NCBI GenBank assembly: GCA_030248065.1
Contig: JASAMV010005689.1
Coordinates: 1-45,565, forward strand
DNA from: Rhynchonema sp. JSB1_4
Lineage: Eukaryota > Nematoda > Chromadorea > Monhysterida > Xyalidae
DNA length: 45,565 nucleotides
Reading direction: 5' to 3'
Shown here: positions 7,641 through 20,100 of the stretch, piece by piece
Position numbering within the stretch: the stretch's first letter is position 1
How the letters are laid out: every line of letters starts with the position of its first letter
Translations under genes and position numbers: made by a program
Notes under the pieces: generated by a model
Database searches by the model: none
The model's input: only the letters and a program-made list of their open reading frames with translations
Told to the model about the DNA's origin: nothing

Positions 7641-10348
7641 GTGACCATTTTGAAGTACCTGGTCAGCAACACAGCTCTGTTGATCCCGACAGCATTGCGT
7701 TTGTACAACAATTATCTGGCTGTGGACAATGAAAGTCTGTGGCGCATGATTCTGTACGCGGACGAGATCAGTGCAGCCGTGTTGCTGATGAATAGTGCGA
7801 CCAATTGGTGTGTGTTTGGCGTCTGGACACGACAACAGCAGGCGCACTGCGAAAACGTCGCCACTTACATTCGACAGGTAATACATGGTCCACCGATTTT
7901 ATTTGAAAGTTCCTGAGGGTTGCCCAATTCGGAAGCAAGCCCTTACCGACGTGTTATACGCGTATGTCTGAAACATATGCCACATCAACTTCGGATTGGA
8001 GCACGCGACATCTACATCCGGAGTAGTGTTCAAACCGGATTACGATCCCGATCCCGAAAGGCTTCTGGATGCTAAAGCCAAAAAATTTCCAGATAGATCC
8101 TGATCCCGATCCTGGTCCCAAGTTTTAATTGCGGTCCGGATCTTGAAACTTTTCAGGATTACCTGAGGCCCTTTACTGTCCGTACAATTTTTCGTCAGCT
8201 TGCATTCAAAATTGTTCATTGATAGAAAAATTTGTCGTCCAGAATTCCGATCCCGGTCCCGAACTACCGATCCCGTTTGAGACCGAATTCGGAGTTTGAC
8301 TCTCTTTCTGTGACTTACCAATGGTGTACGCAGTTATTACTTGGCCCACATGATTTCGACCAGGCCCAAAAGCTGTCTCGAAATCGTCAAAGAACGTAGA
8401 CGATCACGAAAGTCGTGTCCGTTTTGCAGCAAGTGACGGGCGCGTCGCCGCGTTGTATCGTGCGCATGATGAAACGATCGATCATCAGCGATCAAGCTTG
8501 TATGACGTCACAGCAGGCCGAGGTGCTGCGTGACGCGTGGAACGGAGTGCGCGACCGAGATCAGTTTGGGTTGGCCTATTTGCGAAAGTTGCAAATGAGA
8601 CAATCAACGAGCGACGTAAACGCAATAAAAGGCTTGTCGGACGACCATATGGAACATCTGGGACGATTGATTGTCAACTGTCTCGGTTAGGTAACTACCT
8701 TACACTAGGTAGTGACGAGGTTTGACTCATTTCGTATGTCGTTTCCGGTTGCCAGGTTGCCGTGCCTAAAATTGCAATCACGTTCAACTTCAACGCAAAA
8801 GTTCACCGTCAAATGTTCAGCGTCACGACAACTGATGCAGCAGTCAAACAAAGAATCAAATTTTACGTGCTTTACGAATTTCTGGGCCGAGGGGACGAAA
8901 TAAACATGATATCGCCAATAGCGGTGCAAATACGTACAATTGACTGCGGCCAGTGATCTCACATTCATTTAAGACAGCTTATCAGAAACTAATAAAACTC
9001 GAAACGCCTGTTTATATCCGAAAACTAACATTTTTATAAAAACAAAAACGAAAAACAACCATCGGTGTGCAACAAACACTTCAAAGTGGATCCTTTGTTC
9101 AGAACAGAGTGTCAATCGGGCCGGGCCGGGCTCGATATTGCACAAAATTAAGAAAAAGTTTGGTTTTTAATAAAAAAAACCCGGTTTTTGCAAGGATTTG
9201 GCACTAGAATTAATTTGATTTGCAGTTTTTTAGTTTGGAGCAATCAACTTTGCGCAGAAACCTTGCTTCTCAGAACAAACTAAAAAGTCATCAGAAAAAA
9301 TTGGTCAAACAAATCGGGCTCTGTCGACCTGTCGGGGGTTGCATGCGGGCCGTGCTGGGTCGACCAAACTCCGCCCGATTGACAATCTGGTTCAGAAAAT
9401 CACGTCCGCTGCATCGACCACGGTGTGAAGCTGTGAAACATTTGACGGTGTAAACTTTGACGGCAAGGCTGAATGTGAGCTTGACTGTTCTGTGAAATCC
9501 ACCCAATGCTTCTGAACAGGGTCTAGCTACGAGCAGTTTCACTCACATAGTACCCTAGCAAGCCATCGGCTGCAGTTGAGTGCTTTTCTGTTTCAGACGA
9601 GACCATTGATCAGTTGTGCAACGTGAAGTCGGCCAAGTCAGTGCGTCAGACATTCCGCGGTATCGGCCGTGTGCACTACGGTATGTCGGTGCAGATGCAC
9701 GCTGCTGATTGGCTGACATTCAAACTGCATTTGGAAGAGACGCTCGGATTACAGGTGAGGGAGCAAAGATTGACCATGGAACAACGTCTTTGTTGAAGAA
9801 ATGCCGACTGCGCGATAATCAGCTGGCAGGATTCATGCGGCTGCGCACTTGATCTGACAGCATTTTGTGCATTTATACGAAAATAAAACCAGCTCATTTG
9901 CCTTTTTGTGGTCACATATGGCCCTCTGATGCATCCGCACTGAGGATGCACCGCCCGCTTTCGAATGCGAAACTAAACGGGCAGCCAGAAAGCACAATGC
10001 AGCATAATTCACATCAGTAAACTAACATTTCACTAATCGAATTACCGAGGCGAACTATATCATTCGGAATTGTATTCTGAGCACATAAAAATGCAGCTCT
10101 ATTTTCAGCACGATAACACGGACGACGAAATTCTACGTACGGCGTGCGATCGATTGGTTAAAATGGTGATCACCGAGATCAAATTGGGCACTCATAGTGC
10201 TCGTGCCACATCATCGCACAGCTACAGCACATCAAGGCCGACTGCCAGCGCCAGCTGTGTCACGTCGTCGCGGTGCACTTCGACGAATGAATTGGACCGG
10301 ATCAAGGAAGCACATGCGAAAATTGTCAACCATGTTCATTATGTGTGA
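7641..10348 (+). CDS. 7TM-like segment joined to a globin domain (GLB-33-like), 5' incomplete
   Basis: Exons: 7641-7877, 8430-8685, 9597-9754, 10109-10348 (or acceptor 10097); phases 0, 1 and 0 agree. Exon 1 (79 aa) has two hydrophobic segments and ends DEISAAVLLMNSATNWCVFG, resembling TM6-TM7 of FMRFamide-receptor-like GPCRs (N-S-x-x-N in TM7). Exon 2 begins a globin: helix A/B (SQQAEVLRDAWNGV) and helix E (LSDDHMEHLGRLIVNCL). Exon 3 holds helix F/G with the candidate proximal His in IGRVHYGMSV. Exon 4 gives helix H, then a Ser/Thr-rich tail. Globin recognition is fairly firm. The 7TM part rests on one exon, and no TM1-TM5 exons were found upstream, so this could be a misjoined model or a degenerate receptor. 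Known C. elegans GLB-33 has this domain order. Confidence 0.55.
8027..8292. repeat. Foldback-type repeat of GATCCCGATCCCG words (intronic)
   Basis: Words ATCCCGAT, CCCGGTCCCG and close variants occur at both ends and inside a 265-bp block, with roughly inverted flanks (TTCAAACCGGATTACGATC at the left, GATCCCGTTTGAGACCG at the right). It lies in the intron between the 7TM-like and the first globin exon. Confidence 0.55.
9113..9330. repeat. GGGCCGGGCC-type repeat block (intronic)
   Basis: TCGGGCCGGGCCGGGCTCG near 9117 and further CGGGC/GGGCC words up to about 9360 resemble the CGGGCCGG-word elements at 37-42 kb. It is divergent and without clear ends. Confidence 0.35.
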
Positions 10349-11511
10349 AACTATTTCTGCGAAACTTTTCTGCTTGTGATCTGTGTTGTTCAATGGGAAT
10401 GTTATTTGATAAGTGTATGTCGTAGGTACTAATACGGTGTTTGGGTAATTCAATTCTTTTCTGCGAAGCTTTGTTTTGTGGTAGTTTATTATGTTCCGTG
10501 GGAAATATCAATACGTGTATTACTGTATATGGGTCTGAGTACTTGGGTCTTGCGTGTTTGACACGCCCTAATATCCCTATTAGCACGTGACATTCTAATT
10601 CAATGTTCGCTGGTTGACCTGATATACCACATCACTGTACAGTGCGGCAGTTCAATCCTTTCCAATGATGTAGGATTGCAGTCGCACACACAATGCACCG
10701 GTGTTTGTTTGTTAGTGTAGCGCGGTTGAGACATCGAGCTTGGATGCCTGTTACATGTGTTGTGCGCTGGTGAGTTCAAGGTTGCTGTTTCACCGGAAGT
10801 GTACAAGCAAGCAAGGGACCATCCTAAACTATGGGAGAAGACTAAACTGCCATACTGTACAAATACCATAATTATCGAATAAACACTGTGTGTAGATTTA
10901 ATAAAAAAACATATAAAGTTCGTTTGTCGTTCAAGTCTACGCATGGTAACATGCTTAACCGGGCTAACCATGTTCTTGAGCGGGGGTGTTACGAATATCA
11001 AAATAGGGTTCACAAAACTGGAATCTGGGATACCGATTTTTTGATTGAAAATCAATGCCACAACATTATTTAACAATGCCACAACAATACCCGTTTGGTC
11101 TGCGCCCGGAGCCATCGTCAAAGACGAAGGGCGCGCCCATGTAGGCCAGTGCCAGGGCCTGGGCCGAGGCCATGAAAAATAATCTATGTCCGAGGCTCTG
11201 GCCCCGGCCCCGGCCGACATGGGCGCACCGACAGGGCCGGGGCCGGGGCATAAGCGAAACATTTTTCTGGCGAGGGTAGCGCATCAAAAACCCATGCACA
11301 AACCAATGAGTCAAGCGTTCTATGCAGTGTTTTTTTTTTAAATTCATTCCAAAAGTTAAAAAAAATTTTTTTTGTTATTTCAAAATTCGAAAATTTCTCG
11401 ATTTTTTTGCTCTAAAAGTGCTATTTTTTGCATAAAAATTGCTACTGTTGACATTACCTAACCCTACCATGGGTGTATTGGGTGCCATAATCGTTGTTTT
11501 GTGGCATCTAG
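10349..11511. other. Intergenic, no gene seen
   Basis: Contains the 3' flank of the globin gene (AATAAA near 10878). A palindromic GC-rich patch at about 11100-11255 is made of GGCCCCGGCC and CCGAGGC words, flanked by ACGAAGGGCGCGCCCATG and CCGACATGGGCGCACC. An A/T homopolymer region follows (11330-11415). The minus-strand ORF across the GC patch reads an Arg/Pro/Ala repeat and is not believable as a gene. Confidence 0.45.
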
Positions 11512-11656
11512 ACATAGTGCGCACACTTACAGGGCCTCTCATATGACTACACACGTACATGTGACTGGGTGGGCATTTATTTATCCATGTCCCAGACCCG
11601 AAAGGAGTGATTCTACTTTGTATTCACTCTAATTTCACACTATGTGCAGCTTATTT
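11512..11656 (+). repeat. 145-bp direct repeat, copy 1
   Basis: Appears identical to 12059-12203. Within the unit, ACATAGTG at the start is mirrored by CACTATGT near the end, followed by GCAGCTTATTT in both copies. The pair flanks about 400 bases. Confidence 0.8.
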
Positions 11657-11753
11657 AGTGTACCTGGCGCGGCGGTTAGTGTACTAGTGTACCTTGGTCG
11701 CGGCGGTTAGTGTACCTTAGGGGGGGACCCCCCTCCCCCCCAGGAACTACACT
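11657..11753 (-). mobile_element. Truncated hAT-like element end (GGTACACTAACCGCCGCG words)
   Basis: On the minus strand it reads CAGTGTAGTTCCTGGGGG, a G/C homopolymer palindrome, then repeated GGTACACTAACCGCCGCG words. This matches the left end of the element at 38575 almost base for base. The other end is missing: it stops exactly at the 145-bp repeat. Confidence 0.75.
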
Positions 11754-12058
11754 GTTGCCACATTTCATCAAAATTCTCAGCTGTCGTTGACTGATCCCCT
11801 CAGTCACTGGGTTGCTGCATTCCGGTCATCATCAATTTTGTTGACATCTGTTATCATCTCGTGTTCGCCATCAATCGCTGATTTATCGCCTGCTGTTGCT
11901 GTGTTGTTTGTTGTTTTTGAATCTCTCCGGTACGTTTTGTCGTTTGATCATTCATGATTATAATTTTGTGTGCTATTTACTGATATGTCTCTTTTTTAGG
12001 TGTTTGCCGGATCTCCTGAAGGTCTTTGCGTGAGCTTACAGATAAAATTTGAATTTGA

Positions 12059-12203
12059 ACATAGTGCGCACACTTACAGGGCCTCTCATATGACTACACA
12101 CGTACATGTGACTGGGTGGGCATTTATTTATCCATGTCCCAGACCCGAAAGGAGTGATTCTACTTTGTATTCACTCTAATTTCACACTATGTGCAGCTTA
12201 TTT
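12059..12203 (+). repeat. 145-bp direct repeat, copy 2
   Basis: Second copy of the unit at 11512-11656. The layout (short direct repeats around an about 400-bp interior without ORFs) resembles a miniature LTR element, but the internal inverted 8-mers would also fit two copies of a MITE. Confidence 0.8.
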
Positions 12204-13386
12204 GCATTGGTCGTGTACCCAGACGTCATAATTTCACCCAAAATTTCCATCCCGAATATCAGAAAGCCACACCATCACATCCGCACCACCTGGGGAGGGG
12301 AACGGGTGTGTACCTGACTACGGTTGGTACTTATCGACCATTGGATAGCATGGTTTTCGTATCACCTGTGCTTTATATGCTCTTAGAACACATTATGCAA
12401 CAAAAATACCCCTATTTTGTACTTGACCGCTCATTTTTTATCGTGTTGGGCAGATTTTGGCTGGAATAAAAAAAATTTTAATGAAAAAAATTTTTTAAAT
12501 GGGTTCGAATAAAAAAATTTTTTATTGACCACTTGTTCTATGCGCTGCAGACAGTCAGATAAACAATACGAAAGACGTGCGTGCTTGGTGAAACAGGCAG
12601 ACAAGTTGTGTGTGTGTGTTGTGCGTTATTTTCTGCCCATCTGCACACAAACAGACTAAAGTATCAAAAATATACCATTTACAACAAAATATAAGCATTC
12701 CATAAGTATATTTCTTTGAGATTGCCGCGCACAGTGTTATGGATAGGAACGGTCTCATGTCAGTCTGTCAATATCAGACTGTTTTTTCCTGTGGTTCGGT
12801 ACTGAAATCGTTAACCGCTGAGACGACAGACTGCCATTACAGACTATACAATGAACATAACGGTTTTGTGCATGGTTCGCACAACAGCTGTTGTTGCAAG
12901 CTACATTCCCTGTCCAAGACATAAGACCGTGAGTAACGTTGTTTTGTTTGCATATGCGTCACGTTAATGTTATCAGTCCGACAGCAACTTACAGGTGGGT
13001 GATGGACTCAATTCACATCCTAGCGTGGTGAAATCATAATGTTTAAGGGCGCGTTTGTTCATATCGGGAATCGGTAATGACATTTTTTCTATGTCCAAGA
13101 TTCCCGTTCCCGATTCCCGATATGACTAAATGGACATCAACCGTGAATCGGAAATAAAAGAGATGCTGCTGACAACTACCAGTATCATGCTTTTCTCGTG
13201 CAATCTTGCCTTTGGCCTTTTCTTGTACTTTGTTCTTTCTGCACTGCTTGCTTTTGCGTTTTGTTGTTGTTTGTTTTGTTGTTGTTGCCTTTGCCACGGT
13301 AAAAGAGTGGAGTGGTAATCATAGTGTTTAACTCCTCCTTGATGCTTGCACACGTGCGCTTTATCAGGTGAAACATTTTTTATGTA
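12204..13386. other. Intergenic, no gene seen
   Basis: Includes an A/T block (12470-12530). A hairpin-like segment at 13055-13130 has ATATCGGGAATCGG paired with CCGATTCCCGATAT. None of the short ORFs shows a recognisable protein or splice-supported continuation. Confidence 0.4.
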
Positions 13387-15399
13387 AAGGGTCTCCGCCA
13401 TACATATACATATATGCGACCGAAACCAATCTCAATGGGACTTGGCACCGTAAGTGGGCTTGGTCCAAAACACTCACGGCCAAGAAAATTTTTCCCCATA
13501 TCAGCTCCCTGTCTGAGCCAGGAGGGCGGAAAGGTTAAAATTTTTTACCCTACCTCAGCACCTTGAAATTAAAATATCGATATGTTTGGCATGTCCTCAG
13601 TGTGCAGTTTGGTCACAAATCTTTCATAAACGCCTGGGCACTAATTTATAACCACATTCACGTTTTTGGCACTACCACAGCTCGCGCTATTCTGCCAAAA
13701 CCACATAAATTTTCCGTTGTATTTTTGGGTCACATAAAAAGCACACAGACTTTTTATATAAAGCAGGTAAAAAGCCCGTATATCATGCTATTCAAGCGAT
13801 CAATGACCAATATTCCACCGCTGATAAGTTTCGATAAAAGATCGCTCAACTGTGGTAAGCGTCAACTTTTTTGCCTTTTTCTGGGGACCCCAGGCACATT
13901 TCTATCTCATATCTTCCTATTTTAACAACAGTGTACCGAGGTGATATATATGGCATACCAGATAGTAAAAGCATTATTGTTGTTAATCATGTGCAAATCT
14001 AGGTTGGTCCATCTGCATCCTTGGAGGCATGAGCAAGAAATGAACTTTACACGAAATTCACAATTTCAACAAATTTTCGCTTTCGTCATATTTTTAGCCT
14101 ACTTACAGTTGTGGCGGAACTGTGAATTTACTGTCTGATGAAGCCCCAACGTTGTTGTTGTTTATTGATAATTCAAAATTCTAGTTCTAACGTATCTTGG
14201 GGAAAATCGTGTTAATTGAAGGCACCGCACACCCTGGTCCGGATTAGCCCGGTTGTTGTTCCAAGTCCAACGCATGGACCTCAATTAACACGATTTTTCC
14301 CAAGATATTGGTCGCACAATGACTTTATAAGAATTGGTCAAATTTTTTTCCTGAATCGTAAAGAGGGACAGTGACGGGGCAATGACGTTGCGTTGCGCGA
14401 TCACACACAAAACTCGTGGTAAAGAGAATGTTTCAGACCTGCGGCAACGTGGTTGATCTGCTAGATTATTTTCAGCTGAAAATGTTTTGTGAGAATCACA
14501 AATAGCTCAGTAGTTAAGAGTGACTGAACGTGAAAATCAGGATTGATTTTGATGAATTCTTATATGGTCATTGTGCGACCAATATGTTTGAGCTATAATT
14601 TTGAATTTTGATCGATAAACAACGATAATGTTGGGGCTTCATCGAACAGTAAATGCCACAATTCCGTCACAACTGTAAGTAGGCTAAAAATATGACGAAA
14701 GCGAAAATTTGTTGAAATTGTGAATTTTGTGTAAAATTCGTCAATTGCTCGTACCTCCAAGGATGCAGATGGACCAACCTAGATTTGCACATGACTAATA
14801 GCAATTATGTTTTTACTATCTGGCGTGCCATATATCACCTTGGTACATCGTTATTAAAATAGGAAATTATGACATAGAAGTGTGCTTGGGGTCCCCAGAA
14901 AAAGGCAAAAAAGTTGACGCTCACCACAGTTGAGCGAGCTTTTATCGAAACTTAACAGCGGTGGAATATTGGTCATTGATCGCTTGAATAGCATGATATG
15001 CGGGCTTTTTTGCCTGCTTTATATAAAAATCCTGTGTGCTTTCTATGTGGACCAAAAATACAACGGAAAATTTTTTTCGAAAGTTTACGTGGTTTTGATA
15101 ACATAGCGCGAGTTGTGCTAGTGCCAAAAAAGTGAATGTGGTTCTAAATTAGTGCCAAGGCGTCTATGAAAGATTTGCGACCAAACTGCCAACTGAGAAC
15201 ATGCCAAACATATCGATATTTTAATTTCAAGGTGCTGAGGTAGGGTCAAAATTTTTTTACCTTTCCGCCCTCCTGGCTCAGACAGGGAGCTGATATGGGC
15301 AAAAATTTTTTTGGCCGTGAGTGTTTTGGACCAAGCCCACTTACGGTGCCAAGCCCCATTGAGATTGGTTTCGGTCGCATATGTATGGCGGAGACCCTT
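13387..15399. mobile_element. 2-kb long-inverted-repeat element (non-autonomous)
   Basis: The left arm (13387 to about 14165) and right arm (about 14630 to 15399) are inverted copies of roughly 770 bp, differing by scattered substitutions. Ends are AAGGGTCTCCGCCATAC and the complement, with flanking TAA/TAG as a possible 3-bp target duplication. The centre holds a smaller inverted repeat (14196-14219 with 14281-14304, 24 nt, one mismatch). No transposase ORF is present. Confidence 0.8.
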
Positions 15400-15510
15400 A
15401 GGCCGAACTCACAATGCATGCGCGTTTGTTATTATTTTTCAATTTCCATTTTCCATTTCCATTTTTTACAATTATTTTTTCATTTCCATTTTCAATTTTC
15501 CTCTGTGACT

Positions 15511-16084
15511 AGGGCGGCCTTACGTAAAACTAGGAAATAGGAATTAAGAAATCTTTTGCATGTTAAAACTATTTTTTAGGAAACTTGATACGAAACTAGG
15601 AAATTGGAAATATTTCCTATTTCATAGTTTCAAAAGTAGGAATTAGGAAATAGGAAATATTTCCTATTTCATAGTTTCAAAAAGTAGGAATTAGGAAACA
15701 GGAAATAATTCCTATTTCCTAGTTGTCTTTTTGAAACTAGGAAATAGGAAATAGGAAATTTTGTCACCGTGTCCCGACACCATAGACAAGCCTACTTTTA
15801 ACACAACTGACGGAATATTTTTTAGCCAAGCATGCATTGTGGATATACAGGCAACCAGGGTCTGCAGGCAATTCTCTCAAAACATTTTGTTGAGCTGCGT
15901 TGCCGTTTGGTTCTGCTGATTGTGCCAAACATTTCCTATTTCAAATTTCATAGTTTCGAAAAAACAACTAGGAAATAGGAAGGATTTCCTAATTACTATT
16001 TCCTAGTTTCGTCTCAAGTTTCCTGAAAAATAGTTTTAACACGCAAAAGATTTCCTATTTCCTAGTTTTACGTGAGGCCGCCCT
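15511..16084. mobile_element. Foldback element built of TAGGAAAT words
   Basis: Ends AGGGCGGCCTTACGTAAAAC (15511) and GTTTTACGTGAGGCCGCCCT (16065-16084) are inverted, and the similarity continues about 90 bases inward. The interior is dominated by TAGGAAATAGGAA/TTCCTATTTCCTA words. Terminal GGGCGGCCTTA is shared with the element at 6078, whose word is different. Confidence 0.75.
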
Positions 16085-17136
16085 GCCGCCCTAAGGGCGC
16101 TCTGATATGTATTGATGATGTGTTTAATTTACGTGCCAGTTGTTATAGTTGCCATCTGGCTTGTTCTGAGTTGGCAGTTGGCTGTTTGTGTTTGGAGCTT
16201 GACCCTTATTGCCTTTGGGTTTGTAGGTTTGCCTCTTTGAGGCTGTTTCAGGGGAATAACAAACTAAAAACGTGTTTGAGTTAAAAAAAATCGACACCGA
16301 ACTAAGCATGAAGACCTAGTTTGATGCCAGGCTGTCAACACGTTTGGTCACCACAATAGGCGTCTTTGCAAAATGTAAAGCAGGTCCTGTATACACAAGT
16401 TAAAAGGGCGCCCATTCTGTACGCATCGGCTTTTTATCACCGCACAGCTTGACTGTGAAAATTGTATGGTCCTAAAGACGTCAACCAACGCGGTGTTACG
16501 ACTGCATTGTCCTGTGGGCATATTATACAGCGGATATTATTTAGGTACTTTGCCAGTGAACGTAGCGCGCTACAACGACAACACGAAGGAAAAAAGCTTG
16601 CTTTTTTTAGGTCAGGTAATTTATGCGCTGCTCGCGTTTGTCATATTTTGAGCACAAGCACTACCCGCACCTATCATTTACGTTATTTTATACCGCACTG
16701 CATCAAGCGTCGCTTCGTGTTGTGTGTTCCCCATGGTAACGCAGTTGTGTCAATCTCTTGCTCGGTGAGTACTGATTGAGCGTTCATGCAACTTCCATGC
16801 ATATTGTGCTCAAAACTGTTTGTATTTTACACGACTTCTCACCATAATTTACTCTTGGCTCCCGCTTTCACTGAATACTTCACTCAACTTGTCATGTCAA
16901 TTATTGCTTTCTGTTTTATTTCAATTGTCGAAGAAAAGCTCCACAACTTTGCGTGCGTTTTTGAGCAAACCTGCTGAAAATATGGGTGCCGACCGAGACA
17001 TGGTGCCGTCATGGTCGGTCATGTTAATTTTTGATTTGTTACAGAACGAGCCGTTCCTGCATTAAAAACAGTCAAAAGCAGAAAATCAGCAGTTCACGAC
17101 CAACTACTGACACGTCATTATTCGAGACCAGGATCG
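16085..17136. other. 5' flank of the glycosyltransferase gene, no gene seen
   Basis: Several short plus-strand ORFs overlap here, but none has a recognisable product. The stretch probably contains promoter and 5' UTR sequence of the gene starting at 17137. Confidence 0.35.
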
Positions 17137-20100
17137 ATGCCGGAAAGATCAGTTGGCACCCGAAACCTCGTCTCATTCGTCAGCTTTGTTCTCGTCACGC
17201 TGTTGGTGCTGTCAATTTACAACAATGATCTCATGACGGTTCGGGTTTGTTGTATTTTGTGTGTTTTGATGCCTTGAACATCTTTTTGTAGCAGAGTGAT
17301 CTTTTTACATTGTCTGAACTTCAGCAAGTCCAGATTGGAAATCAGGAGCAATCTTCAATCGCTTCTGCATTGCACGGCGTGGGAAGCAAAGAAGAGTCAC
17401 AAAAGATCGAGTTTTCTCAGGATTCTGATCCCGAAGTTCTCAGACATCTGGCAGCCATTCAGAGGGGTTGGTCACTGTGCAACTCACCACTAACAAAACA
17501 AAAACTGTATAGCTGCAGTTAATGCTTGCTCCTTTCAGAAGTGCTTGCGTTGAATCATTATCTTTATTCAATCCGGATCTTGTGCGCAATACTCACCGTT
17601 CACAATGCGACTGAGAAAGTAAAGGCAATATCGGATACTTGGGGTTGGTTCACACTGGAGAAGTTCGATCAAGTCCCTCCCCCCGAATAAGCCCCCACTG
17701 CATGGTGGGGTTATGTGGAATGTTTTCCGAATAACTCCCTGGAGCTTTTGTATTTGGGTCAAAATATTTTCTTCCGGCTCTCAAGCGCGAAAAAAGTCAC
17801 GCATAATGCAGTGTTTCCTTCGAAATCTGTGCGTTTTACAACTTGTTTTTGTCAAATAATCACAATGATCTGTATATAAAACGGTAGAGTATAGTGCTCA
17901 GGAGCACCAAGATCACGCATTTACAGTTCAAAAAGGGTCATGCAACGCTTCTTTTACTCTGCATCCCAATTCTGGATCCCAATTCAACTGGGGCCTATTC
18001 GGAACACTTCGCATATCGAAGGCCCTGGGAGTTTATTTGGGAAACTTTTTCTTTTAAAATCTCCAAGCAGGCTCATGTCCCAAATGAGCCCCCAGGGTCA
18101 ACCTTATTTTATTTGAGTGATATTGGCACAAACTGCAGGTCGAAAGTGCAACATGCTGCTGTTTTTCACTGGTGTCCTTGACAATAAGCAGACCAACACA
18201 GTCGAACGAAAAATCAGTTCTGATGGGAGGATACGACTTGTGCATTTGAATATGACGGTTAGCGTTTGCTGTTGACGTGTTGATTGAGGATCATTTCGAC
18301 ATGTGACTGTGCTGGGAGGTCGCTGTGGTTTTTGAACACAAAATTGTATGATTTACTGTATATTTGGGCAAGCAACACCAAAGTACCGACAGACGTTTTC
18401 ATTCCTTTCCACAGCATTGGGCGTTGTCGCACAACTAAAATGGTGTTTAACTGTAACGCGTGTTGCTAAGGTATTGCTTTTTTTAACTTTGGTGAAAGAA
18501 CTATGGAACCAGAGCACCGAACAGTATATTGTGGTAATAATGGGTGATATTTTCGAAACGGTGTACAGGTCAGGTGGGTGTAAAGGTCGGTGAAAAGCTC
18601 GGTCGACAGCTCAGTGTGATAGACCTCGGTGTAAAGTTGAAACATTCCACGTTAATAACAGGCAATGTTTCACGTTTACACCGAGCTACGCCGACCGAGC
18701 TTTCGACCGAACTTTACACCGACCTTTACGCCCAACTGACCTTTACACCGTTTCGAAAATTCCACCCAATGTATACCATTGTATACCTTGTTCTGCTTAA
18801 AGTGCCTCCACATTTGAATGTTGCCCGCGTTTGTTCGCAGCCATTTTCTTGGAAAATGAAGGCAGGTATCAGAAACCCAGATTTAGGGAATGGATTTTCA
18901 ACTCGTTGCTTTGTGATGTTTCACGGAGCCCACATATTTTCACAGGAGGAGAAAAATGAAAAAAGTTTGAGGCAGGCCTGTGCAAAACACAAGGTAATCC
19001 AATAGAAAAAATTTTCAGCGTTTTATACTCAGACGTTTCTCTGTCAAACGAGATATAAAGCATTGCACGAAACGCCAGGTGTGACAAATGATAAACGAAA
19101 CACTCAAAAAAATCAAGCCTTTTTGTTATGTTAGGCACACATCGATCAGTCGTCAGATTCTGAAATGTTTTTTGCAAATATACGAACGAAACCACACAGG
19201 TTGTGTTCAAAAACGACACGTGCTTCCCGCTTCAGATCAGAACCACACAGTCGCGAAAGGTTGCCGCCATTGCGGAAATCAGGAAACGTGAAAGCAGCAA
19301 ACCCCCCTTTTGGTTCAGGATGGTTTCAATAAAACGTGGTTGAAAGTGCGTCTGCTGATCAAATACATCAACGATCATTACATGGGCAAATTTGACTGGC
19401 TGATTAGAGCCGATGACGATTCCTACATTGTGATGGAGAATCTGAGACGTTTCGTCAGGTCTGAGGATCCCAAACGGAAACTTTACTATGGCGCTCGGTA
19501 CAAAATTCATGGTTGGTTTTGGGCATGGCTGTTTCATCAATGTGTGGTTGGAAAACTACATTCCCCGATAGTCATATAATATCAAAGTTTTCATGCCAAT
19601 CGTATTTTTCAAATTTCAGTGAAAGGCGGCTACGTGGCCACGGGCGCCGGTCTGATTCTGAGCGGACACAACGTGGCGGCAGCTGTCGGTTCATTTGATC
19701 TGTCGACGTGCAGTAAGACCGACACGCACTTTGACGATCTAGAATTGGGACGGTGCTTGAATGAGGCTGGTCATGTTGTATGGGTTGTTGCTGCATGGTT
19801 TTGTGATTAAGCTTCGCGGAACTCGACACAGTCCCCACAGTGTTGTTGTCCAGAGGCAGACTGGTTCGCGCTTAAATAAAGACCTCAAAACAAAATTCTT
19901 CGAATTCCAGGCTGGTTTCAAGATTTCCGACGGTCGAGATTACAAGCAGCGACTCAGATTCATGACCACCGATGTGCTGAGCACCGTTGGGACGAGACCT
20001 GATTGGTTGGCAGATGCATTCAAACGACCCATAGCACCGGTCAGTGAGAAATTATACGTCCATGATATGCGTTTTGCATCTCAGTTAGTCACGATTCCCG

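Noticed and set aside
9105..9330. Complete CAGAG...CTCTG hAT-like element
   Set aside because: The flanking 8-mers (GTTCAGAA and TCGACCTG) do not match, so the ends are not supported.
10600..11262. 220-aa minus-strand ORF
   Set aside because: It covers a GC palindromic repeat and unrelated sequence; no recognisable domain.
16462..16779. 105-aa plus-strand ORF upstream of C1GALT1
   Set aside because: No recognisable product and overlapped by another equally open frame.
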